Positions 38,007-48,726 of a stretch of 64,000 nucleotides of DNA are shown here, in pieces. Each line of letters opens with the position of its first letter. The first letter of the stretch is position 1. This DNA comes from Dryas octopetala (taxonomy: Eukaryota > Streptophyta > Magnoliopsida > Rosales > Rosaceae), in the NCBI GenBank assembly GCA_963921425.1, contig OY992834.1, positions 248,001 to 312,000 of the forward strand, in the 5' to 3' direction. Made by a program: the position numbers and the translations under genes. The notes under the pieces are model-generated. The model saw nothing but the letters and a program-made list of their open reading frames with translations. It made no database searches and was not told the origin of the DNA.

Positions 38007-40067
38007 TCATTTTGGACTGACACTGGATTGAGCTCTAATGAATCTTTCAGTGTGCTCATGGCTGGCAACTTGAACTTCAGGATATGTCTCAGACAACCTT
38101 TTTAACTCCCCAGCCACTTGTTCCATTGTAGGCCTTTCTGCACCACTCAACTTGAGGCATCTCTTTGCAAGCTCTGCAACTGCTCTGACTTGTTCTCTGT
38201 TCCCCTCATTTATAACTAATTGTTGCGCAACAATCTGAAAGAGATCATTTTGTTCCATGGACAAAACGAAATGGGAAGTTATGATTCTTTGACCTTCTGG
38301 TCTATCAAAGGATATTGGCTTCTCTCCTGTTAACAGTTCTAACAAAACCACTCCAAAGCTATGGACATCACTCTTATCGGTCAATTGGCCGGTTCTAAGA
38401 TACTCTGGGTCCAGATAACCAACTGTTCTCTGAACCAATGTGCTTATCTGCGATTCATTGACAGGAATTAACCTTGAAGGTCCAAAACCACAGACTTTGG
38501 CCTCCAAACCATCACTTAATAATATGTTGGAAGAGTTGACATTTCCATGAATGATTAATGGTTTTGAAGAGTCTTCTGCAGAAGAATGCAGATAAGCAAG
38601 AGCAGCTGCAGATTCTGAGGTTATCTTTAAAAGGATATCCCAGGGCAATGAACGTTGTCCATTGGTATAATGAATGTAGTTAAAAAGGGTCCCTTTAGAG
38701 GCAAGTTCGTAAACCAAAATGGGAGCTTCAGTCTCTAAACAGCAGCCCAAGAACTTCACCACATTTTGATGGTTGATTTGAGTAAGAGTAACAATTTCAT
38801 TTATAAAACACTCCATTTGGCTCTCCTCCACGCCAAAAGTGTGACTCTTCTTATAATAGTCAGCACCTATCTCTAGCTCCTCAGCTGTAAAAATTTTTGT
38901 GCTTCCAATACCATTTGAATTAGCAATATGCTGCTCTACCAATAACCCTCCATTTTTCTGGAAGAATTTGGATTTGAGCTTGATGAACTTTTTTTTCTTC
39001 ACACTGAAATAAACCCCAGATATCCCGAACAAAATAAATGAGCAACAAAATCCAAGACCTGCAAGGTTGCATTTGATTATATATGCACGTTTTCTAAAAA
39101 TTCAAATTATTTATATTAAAAGTAGCGTAGTTATTAACTTATTATTCATTACAGTAGAGAATGGGATTACGTACATACCTAGAGTGAGCTTTGTGGGAAG
39201 GACTTTGTGTGGGATGTAGCCTCTGTTATTTTTCAACTGGTATTCCATTTTTGTAGGTGTGTCGATTGTGAGAGCATGTCGAGATTGTTTATAAGACTTA
39301 TGAGGGACAGCATATCCTTTGTAGATTTGGGTTAACTTGGTGAGTGCGTCCGGTTGCGCACTGCTGATGTTTCCTACCATCAACATAGGAAAGAACAGCC
39401 TGCAGAATGGTGCACCAGCACCACTCATGCTTACAAACCAGAAAAACATAGCTGCAAAAGTTAGATTCCATCTTTTACTGTTGCGGTTCGCTATACTCTC
39501 TGCTTCATCGGTCACAAAAGAAATTAAATTGATGCCTTTGGGAATGGAGGAATAGCAACAACATCCAATACCAGGACAAGGCTCATCAGTGAAGGTACTG
39601 TTGATGTTGCATAACGACACACATTCGCTGGCCAATTTATTTGTCCCTCCCAAAAAACCAAAGGAGTCACAAGTACTACCTTTGACTGTGAACTTGTTTG
39701 CAGCATCCCAGATTAATGATCCACTACTTTTGGTGTTGCAGCTATAAGCGACAGAGTTATCTACGCGTACCTGCAGGTTTGAAGAAAGTTGTACCACCTT
39801 ATCATTATCAAGATTACTTTTGCCTGAAAATGATTTTGGTGGGCTATAGGAATAAGTGCTGCAGTTTATGTCAAACCAGAACTCGCCCATAGAACATGAT
39901 CCTTTTCTAATGCCAAATTTGTAGGGAACTGTGATATTCTCACTTTCTTTTTGGCACCTGGAATTGGGGTTAGCTTCTAATAATGCTGCAAACAAAAACA
40001 AGGTAAACAACCAAGAGAGCTTGTGCATCAAGTAATGCCGTAGTATCAGAATATTGATGCTTTCCAT
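38007..40067 (-). CDS. wall-associated-kinase-like receptor pseudokinase, copy 1
   Basis: Two exons, 40067-39179 and 39058-38007, 647 codons (646 aa). Exon 1: signal peptide ('LFTLFLFAALLEA'), Cys-rich galacturonan-binding WAK ectodomain ('NITVPYKFGIRKGSC', 'FWFDINCST', 'CPGIGCCCYSSIP'). Exon 2: a membrane segment starting 'GLGFCCSFILFG', the WAK juxtamembrane 'FFQKNGGLL', then a kinase-like domain. The intron position is that of WAKs. Key residues are missing: the glycine loop and VAIK lysine region are absent (the chain goes from 'YYKKSHTFG' straight to 'VEESQMECFINEI'), HRD is replaced by HGN (near nt 38555) and DFG by GFG. The activation and C-lobe ('[18 protein letters not shown]', '[15 protein letters not shown]') remain. 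So it should perceive or scaffold at the wall-plasma membrane without phosphotransfer; that role is inferred. Confidence 0.9.
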
Positions 40068-41088
40068 TTTTTCTTATGTTAACATATTCTTACTGATCTA
40101 CTGGTTGAAGAGCAGTATATATGGACTTGGAAGAGTTGGGAATTGCATTGACCTGAAATCTTAAAACTGAAGTATTTCTGGTTTATAGAAGAGGGCTCAA
40201 TGTATGACGAAATACAGCCTGCTCCTTCCTCATTTCTTCCTTTCACCCAGGGTTGACTCTCTAGCATTTTATTCGGAGGTCAAGGTTTAATTTTCTAATT
40301 GAGATTGAGATAGACTACTCATTCTACTATTTTTAGAGTTGAGGAAATAGCCTTTCACTTGTTGTTTATATTTGACTTATAATCTTTGCTATGTATTAAT
40401 TATCACATGTATTTAGTATGTAAATCATAGTAGTGAAGAGCAGATTAGCACACTGTAGTTTCCTTCAAAGGCAAATCAAACTTTAGAAGAAAACTTCACC
40501 AACACACATGACATGATATTGCTTGATTGAAATTCAAGAAATGTGCCACCACCGAATATGCCACCTTGCCGAAGCTAGTGGTGGCTGTAATTGTATGCTC
40601 AACATAATCCGTAATTCCCTCGACCAATCTTTGATTCCATGGAATAAATTGTAGTAGTCTTTGAACTGGCCGGCATATACATTTCCTAAATATTGGCCTT
40701 AATTAATTATATGTTCCAAGAAATAAGATTATCATTTGCTAGACTTGTAATTGTTTGAAAATTTAATTATTTTCAGAGATTGCCTTAGTATTACTTGCTT
40801 TCTTCCAAAGGGTTTATCAAGACACTTTAGTCGAAGAAAAGAAAAAAGCTGCGATAACAATGGATATTATTGAAAACAACCCCTAATCTTACAAGCAAAC
40901 ATATGAAAAGGAAGAAACAAAAAATCACAAATTAGCTATATATTATATACACATCCTTTCCATTGCTCTGTTTTCTCATTCCAGACTCCATTTTGTCTCT
41001 AAGCAAGGGTTCTGACTTTAAGCTCGTTTTGGACCGACACTGGTTCCAGCTCTGGAGAACTTTTCAGTGTCATGGTCGTCAACTTGAA
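40068..41088. other. spacer between WAK-like copies 1 and 2, partly duplicated laccase/WAK downstream DNA
   Basis: The first part (40068-40540) is the upstream region of copy 1; the stretch from about 40430 resembles the region at about 46590-46690 downstream of copy 3. From 40545 on it is homologous to 37541-38006 (see the laccase-tail duplication). No intact gene. Confidence 0.6.
40545..40790 (+). repeat. duplicated laccase 3' end and 3' flank (copy of 37541-37785)
   Basis: GCCACCACCGAATATGCCAC followed by CTTGC.GAAGCTAG.GGTGGCTGTAATT matches the last codons of the laccase and its 3' UTR, including the shared TTGATTCCATGGAATAAATT. Offset is about 3,004 bp. Only about 25 bp of laccase coding sequence are included, so this is a passenger of the WAK-like tandem duplication, not a second laccase gene. 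Confidence 0.9.
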
Positions 41089-42730
41089 CTAGGTAGGATT
41101 ATACGTGTCAGATAACCTTTTCAACTCCCCAGCCACTTGTTCCATTGCTGGCCTTCCTGCACCACTCAACTTGAGGCATCTCTTTGCAAGCTCTGCGACT
41201 GCTCTGACTTGTTCTCTGTTTCCCTCATTAACTAATTGTGGCGCAACAATCTGAAAGAGGAGATTTTGTTCCATGGACAAAACAAAATGGGAAGTTATGA
41301 TTCTTTGATCTTCTGGTCTATCAAAGGATATTGGCTTCTCCCCTGTTAAAAGTTCTAACAAAACCACCCCAAAGCTATAAACATCGCTCTTATCTGTCAA
41401 TTGGCCTGTGCAAAAATACTCTGGGTCCAGATAACCAATTGTCCTCTGAGCCAATGTGCTTACCTGTGATTCATTAACAGGAGCTAAACGTGAAGGTCCA
41501 AAACCAGCGACTTTAGCCTCGAAACAATCATTTAATAATATGTTGGAAGAGTTGACATTTCCATGAATGATTAATGGTTTTGATGAATATGCTGCAGAAG
41601 AATGCAGATAAGCAAGAGCAGCTGCAGATTCTGAGGCTATCCTTAAAAGGGTATCCCAGGGCAATGAACTTTTTCCATTGGTATGATGAATGTAGTTAAA
41701 AAGGGTCCCCTTAGAGGCGAGTTCATAAACCAAAATGGGAGCTTCAGTCTCTAAACAGCAGCCCAAGAACTTCACCACATTTTGATGGTTAAGTTGAATG
41801 AGAGTGACAATCTTATTTATAAAACGCTCCATTTGGTCCTGTTCCGCTTCTTTAGTGTCTCGTGGACCAAAAATGTGACTCTCCTTATAACAGTCAATAG
41901 CCATCTCTAGCTCCTTGGTTGTAAAAATTTGTGTGCTTCCAATTCCATGTGAAGCAATATGCTGTTCTAACAATAACCCTCCATTTTTTTGGAAGAATTT
42001 GGATTTGAGCGTAATAAACTTATGTTTCTTCACACTGAAGTAAACCCCAGAGATCAGAAATAAGAAAGAAAAGCCAAGACCTGCAAGTTTACATTTAGAT
42101 TTAAATATTTACGCACCTAGTCTAAGAATTTATCATATATTAAAAGTTGCATAGTAATTACCAATTAATTGTACTAGAGCAAGGGACTACATACCTAGAA
42201 TGAACTTTACCGGAAAGTCTTTGATGTGTGGGATGTTACCTCTGCCATTTTTTATGTGGTGTTTCAGCTTTCTAAGAGAATAATGGGAAGTTTTGTCTCG
42301 ACCTCTCATTAATTGATTAGTATACACCTGTGGTGAAGTTATTGTCCATTGCAGCATGAGCATTAGGGTACAATGTTCCAATTTTAGTGTAGCAGCTAAA
42401 TGCGACTGAGTTATTTGCACGTACCTGGGTTGGAGAAAGTAGCACCACCTCATCCTCACGATTAATTTCGCCTGACAACCATTTTTTTGGTCTATAAGAA
42501 GTGCTACAGTTTATGTCAAACCACTCGCCTGTAGAAAATGGGCTATAGGATCCGGAAGTGCTACGTTTTTTGTCAAATGGGTTGGGATCTGTCAGATTCC
42601 TACATAATTCATTTTGGTTGCTGGGCTTGGTGTTGGCTTCTAATGCTGTCAACAAAAACAATGAAGCTAAGGTAAACCAAGAAAGGTTGTGCAAGAGATG
42701 CCGGCCTAGTATCAGAATCATGCTTTCCAT
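41089..42730 (-). pseudogene. WAK-like receptor pseudokinase, copy 2, ectodomain broken
   Basis: Exon 2 (42080-41089) is open across 330 codons: membrane segment 'FSFLFLISGVYF', 'FFQKNGGLLLEQ' and a kinase-like domain. It lacks the glycine loop and VAIK lysine like copy 1 and has HGN for HRD and GFG for DFG. Exon 1 (42730 to the donor at 42195) starts normally with a signal peptide and WAK N-terminal Cys region ('WFDINCSTSYRPKKW') but has lost about half of the ectodomain; the open frame stops at 42317 and the conserved last ~25 residues ('GRGNIPHIKDFPVKFILG') continue in another frame. No intron of workable size can bridge this. So it either makes a short secreted ectodomain or nothing. The kinase-like part ends 21 residues earlier than in copy 1 (in 'DTYNPT'). 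Confidence 0.75.
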
Positions 42731-42930
42731 TTTATCTTTGGTAATGGTTGAACACCCTTTTAACTAGCTACTTGGGAAGTGCTCTCTCAAGTCTCAACTG
42801 ATTTAAGTGAAAGAAGGGGATCAATGTATTACCAAATACGACCTGCTCCTTCCTGGTTTCTTCCTTCCACGCGGCTTTGACTCTCTAGTATTCTATTCAG
42901 AAGCAAGGTTTAATTTTTTTAATTAAAATT

Positions 42931-43655
42931 TAGGCATAAATTCAATTTAAACACATAACTATATATATTATTTCAACGGAGTCCACAAACTTTCAAATAT
43001 TTCAAATATACACCTGATTTATTATGTAAATTGAAAAATGAAATTTCATCCATCAATTTATTGAGAGATCAGTTAAATGTCAGCTTCATTTTTGCTAACG
43101 GAGATTAATTGACGACGTGACACCAACTCAACATACATTTCCTGCCAAATGAGCAACACATGTCCACTTGACACGGGCTCACACACCCATCACATCTTTC
43201 CCGCTCGTCGAACGCTCTCTTGACCATTTAGTCTCCAAAAAAATCACGTTTTCCCCCAAATTCGAATATAAATCTCTCACTTGTGTTCAATGAGCGAGAA
43301 ATAGATGATGAGTTTGTAGACCCGTGTCAGGGGTTAGGTAGACCTGTGTCGCTCATTTGGCAGGAAATGAGTGACATGGGTCCACAAACTCTCTCTCTCT
43401 CTCTATTATTATTAAATTATGGGTCCGTGTCGCTCATTTGGCGGGAAATGTTTGCTGAAATAACGTCACGTCGCCAATTAATCCCGGTCAGCAAAAGTCA
43501 AGCTGTCATTTAACTGATCTCTCAACGAATCAATGGACATAAATTCATTTTTCAATTTAGATAATAGATCGGGTGTATATTTGAAATATTTTAAAGTTCA
43601 TGGACCCCGTTGAAATAGCTTATATAGTTATGGGTCTAAATTGAATTTATGCCTA
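42931..43655. mobile_element. foldback/MITE-type element with 224-bp terminal inverted repeats
   Basis: Left arm 42931-43154 and right arm 43432-43655 are inverted copies (by eye 80-85% identical): TAGGCATAAATTCAATTTA at the left end and TAAATTGAATTTATGCCTA at the right end; inner ends are GCCAAATGAGC and GCTCATTTGGC. The loop (277 bp) repeats part of the arm (CGCTCATTTGGCAGGAAATG at 43350) and has a CT run. No transposase frame. Target duplication not resolved, so superfamily undecided (Mutator-like by arm length). Confidence 0.85.
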
Positions 43656-43968
43656 AAATTTATATATAATTTTCCTGTTCCTTCACACACAAAAAAATAT
43701 ATATATATAAATAAAAAGTTTTTTTTGCACTAATACCACTCAGACTATTGAGGGTGTGCACATTTACCACTCAAAAAAAAAATTTGACAATCAACCACCC
43801 ATACTTTTACAAAGGTGACAATGTGACACCTACCATCCATTTCCATCAAACTTTGAATTTTCTGTTAACTCTAAGAGTATTTTCGTCAATCCATATAGTA
43901 GAGTATTTAAAATTAAAAAAAAATGATAATTCTAAATAGACCCACCCAATTTATTGACTTGACTCTAC

Positions 43969-44265
43969 CAAGGAGTAAAATTTCGGTTACGGAAATTTTT
44001 GCGGAATTTCGATAAAATTAGACAAAAACGACGGAAATTACTATCAAAATATGAAAATTTTGAATGAAACTTGACCATATGTTTATTTAACATATTATCT
44101 TTTACATTCATAAAAACATTGAAAAAAACCATATTATATAAATAACACCTCAAATTTATTTATATTACAATATTAAATCATGAATTAAATAAGATGAATA
44201 TAATGACAAATATTGTTAAATAAAAATGGTTCACTAATTAACAATTATATAAAAATGACATTTTT
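43969..44265. mobile_element. 5' fragment of the same family as the hAT-like element at 44539
   Basis: Begins CAAGGAGTAAAATTTCGG like the element at 44539 and parallels its first ~290 bp (shared 'AAAATTAGACAAAAACGACG', 'GAAATTACTATCAAAATA', 'TTATTTAACATATTATCT'). No matching 3' terminus was found before 44530, so it looks like a truncated copy. Confidence 0.75.
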
Positions 44266-44538
44266 TTAAGGGATATAAATGTATTAGGGTTTAAAAACAC
44301 ACGGTCAAACGAAATCTCAAACCCTTTTTTTTCTTGAGGGGTTGGGTTGGGAGGTGGTGGTGGTGGGGGTGGGGTCGGGAGGGGTTGGGTTGGAGGGTTG
44401 GCTGGAGAGAGGGAAGAGAGAGAGAGAGTGGAAGGTGGAGAGGGGTAAAAAAGAAAAAGAGGAAGAAGAATTCATTTTTTTAATTTAGATTTTAGATGAA
44501 ATATGTTTTTGAATGATTTTGTAGATGATAGATGCAGT

Positions 44539-45603
<1,065 letters not shown>

Positions 45604-45611
45604 GATGCAGT

Positions 45612-46810
45612 TGAAATATTCTCTATAATTGAGTGTCTAAATTAAATTTTAGCCAAAAATAGAATATGTTTTTTTTTTTTTTGCCATTAAGAATAGATCA
45701 ATAGAATATGTTAAATCAACTAAGAAAATATTAAGATGCAAAATACTAAGGAAATAACTAATAACTAAGAAAATAAGAAAAACATCAAAATGAAAAATTG
45801 GAAAGCAAAAGAAAATGAGATGAAGGAAATACAAAAAGAAAGGAAGGAGAGATAGGGGATGGATGGGTGGTGGGGGAATCGGTGTTGCTGGCGGTCGAAA
45901 AGAGGGGAGGGACGAATGGTTGGTGGTGCTGTTGTATCGGGTGGGTCCGGTGTTTTTTTTTTGTCTTTGTTGTTTGATTAATTGATTTTTTTTTTTTGCC
46001 AATGAATTTTATTTATTTTAAGTTTTGTAATTTAATTTTAAATTGATTTGTGTAAAATGATGATTCTAAAAAAAAATAAAAATTGATTATTGAAAAATAT
46101 TTTTCACTAATTTTAGTTTTTAAAATTTTATCCAAAAACAAAATAATAAATTTGTTTTTCTTTAATATAAAATTGGATGTTAGGTGCCATATTGTCAACT
46201 TTGTAAAAAGTTAACGTGTCTTTTGAAAATGTGTGAACTGTGTAAAGATTATGACGATTAGACGTGACATCCATAATAAGGTAGTAGAATCTAGTATGTG
46301 AGAAGTGAGATTATGAGAGAGGGACTTGCCTTCTCCATTATTGGGGATGTGGCATCACCTCTCACTCACTCTCTCTCTCTCTCTACCTCTCTCTTTCTTT
46401 CTCTCTCACTCTCTCTCTCTTTGATGCCACATCCCCAATATAGGGATAGGCAAGTTATTTCCAGATTATGATAATGTATATTTATATGATATGGGACTAA
46501 TGGTAGTGGACAACTGGACATGCTCATAGCTTCAGTGGCTGCTTTCCATCCATGACACGAGAATTAAAATTCTCAATTAATTATGTAAATCGTAGTAGTG
46601 AAGTGCACATTGATTAGCTCATCATAGTTTTCCTTCAAAAGCAAATCAAACTTTAATTTGAAGATGGGAAACTTCATCAACACACATTGATATTGTCTGG
46701 TCGATTTTCAAAAAATATGCCATAACAATACAGTAGTAAAAATAACTCCTTATTTTAGATGTAAATAAGGGGAGAATCACAAATTAATGTGTGATGGTTG
46801 TCAACTTGAA
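45612..46810. other. AT-rich spacer downstream of WAK-like copy 3
   Basis: Low-complexity A/T DNA with one palindrome (46321-46456, listed). From about 46590 the sequence resembles the region at 40430-40560, i.e. the outer part of the WAK duplication unit; the laccase remnant there has shrunk to a few bases near 46711-46722. No gene supported; the 117-codon open stretch at 45649-46002 (-) is low-complexity. Confidence 0.5.
46321..46456. repeat. inverted repeat around a long CT-rich loop, MITE-like
   Basis: Arms 46321-46357 and 46422-46456 share ATTGGGGATGTGGCATCA / TGATGCCACATCCCCAAT plus an outer ACTTGCC/GGCAAGT. The loop is almost pure CT microsatellite. Confidence 0.8.
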
Positions 46811-47899
46811 CTAATTAGGATTGTATGTGTCAGACAACCTTTTCAACTCCCCAGCCACTTGTTCCATTGTTGGCCTTTCTGCACCACTCAACCTGAGGCA
46901 TCGTGTCGCAAGCTCCGCAACTGCTCTGACTGGTTCTCTGTTTCCCTCATTTACCACAAGTGGCCCAACAATCTGAAAGAGACCATTTTGTTCCATTGAC
47001 AAAACAAAATGCGAAGTTATGATTCTTTGGTTTTGTGGTCTATCAAAGGATATTGGCTTCTCCCCTGTTAAAAGTTCCAAGTTTCCAACAAAATTACTCC
47101 AAAGCTGTAAACATCACTCTTATCTGTCAATTGCCCGGTGCTAAGATACTCTGGGTCCAGATAACCAAGTGTCCTCTCAACCAATGTCCTTATCTGCGAT
47201 TCATTAACAGGAACTAACCTTGAAGGTCCAAAACCACAGACTTTGGCCTCTAAACAATCACTTAATAATATGTTGGAAGAGTTAACATTTCCATGAATAA
47301 TAAATGGTTTTGATGAATCTGCTGCAGAAGAATGGAGATAAGCAAGAGCAGCTGCAGATTCTGAGGCTATCTTTAAAAGGTTATCCCAAGGCAATGAACT
47401 TTTCCCATTGGTATGATGAATGTAGTCGAAAAGGGTCCCGTTGGAGACGAGTTCATAAACCAATATGGGAACTTCAGTCTCTAAACAGCAGCCCAGGAAC
47501 TTCACCACATTTTGATGGTTGATTTGAGTAAGAGTGACTATTTCATGTATAAAACGCTCCATTCGGCCCTCCTCCACGCCAAAAATGTGACTCTTCTTAT
47601 AATAGTCTGCACCTATCTCTAGCTCCATTACCATTCGATTTATTGTAATAAAAACCACTATTACTTGCCATGTCGATTGCTCTACAGCTAAACTTAACCC
47701 AGTTGCTTATAGAACATTTTTTTCCACTTGGGCCAAATGGGCAGGGAACTATGAATCTGTCTTCAAGCTTGGACTTGCCATCCAATAATGCTGATTCTGT
47801 CATCAAAAACAATAATGCCAAGCTCAACAACCATGAGAGCTTGTGCATTAACAGATGCCGTACTATCAGAATCATGCTTTCCATTCTTAACAGATTCAC
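46811..47899 (-). pseudogene. WAK-like receptor pseudokinase, copy 3, rearranged pseudogene
   Basis: A short N-terminal piece (from 47899 or Met at 47884; signal peptide, 'VPCPFGPSGKKCSI') is joined directly to kinase-like sequence ('[17 protein letters not shown]' at about 47624), with most of the ectodomain, the intron and the membrane segment deleted. The ectodomain and kinase parts are in different frames. A small insertion near 47080 also splits the kinase frame ('SFGVILLE' / '[11 protein letters not shown]'). The domain again lacks the glycine loop and VAIK lysine and shows HGN and GFG. It cannot make a receptor. Confidence 0.9.
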
Positions 47900-48726
47900 T
47901 ATTCTTGCTCACTATCATGCTCTCCTCTACCTTTCTCCTTGAGTAGGGCCTAGGGGGAATTTATCTCTCAACTTCTCAACAGCTGAAATTCTGCTTTATT
48001 GAAGAGGCCGGCTCAGTGTATCAGTGTCTTGCTCCCTCCTTGTTTCCTCCTTCAATCGGCCTCCAATGTCTAGTATTTTATTCGGAGGTATACATCTATA
48101 GAGTTACGTTCACTTAGGTCATATCCTGTATTATTAAAATGCTCAATTTTATAGGTTTCAACATCTATATATATTGATAATATATTAAAATTGAGAACTA
48201 AGTAGAATCCAGATGGTTGATGATTATGAGGAGCATGCAAATTCAAGTGAAGGCTCGTAAAGATGAAGGCGGCGACATGTCTGTGTATGTGACTGTGTTT
48301 AAAGAGAGAAAGAGAGAAGAAGGACAGAAAGAAGAGTATGATCGAGAAAAGAATAATTATTCAAAAGGATTGTAACCCAGAGAAAGAACAAACAAAAAAC
48401 AGTGAGAAGGTAGTTGGTAAGTAATTATTTTTTATTATTAGGTCTTACCAAGACCAAACTGAATCCTCTTAGAATGATTCCAGAATCTATATGATAGTAC
48501 TGAAAAAATTTCCTACAATCTATCCATTAATGCGGTAGCACTGAGGGTAACTATTGATCATGATACATATTCCTTGAATCCCATAACAAGGATAACAGAG
48601 GTCAACTCTGGTTCTGTGTCCTAAAACTAAGTGGGGGAAAAGGAAGAAGAAGATTGTCCAGTACGCCGCAATAGCAGTATGCATAGTTCTTCTGTTGGCG
48701 AAATTACAAATCCAGAACGATCCATT
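47900..48726. other. intergenic: upstream of WAK-like copy 3 and 3' flank of ERD2
   Basis: About 830 bp, AT-rich. No gene, repeat array or mobile element recognised. Confidence 0.5.

Noticed and set aside
40545-40790. Second laccase gene
   Set aside because: Only about 25 bp of the final exon plus 3' flank are present; no copper motifs nearby.
45649-46002. 117-codon open frame on the minus strand
   Set aside because: Low-complexity Pro/Phe/Ile-rich translation of A/T- and G-rich DNA; no homology.
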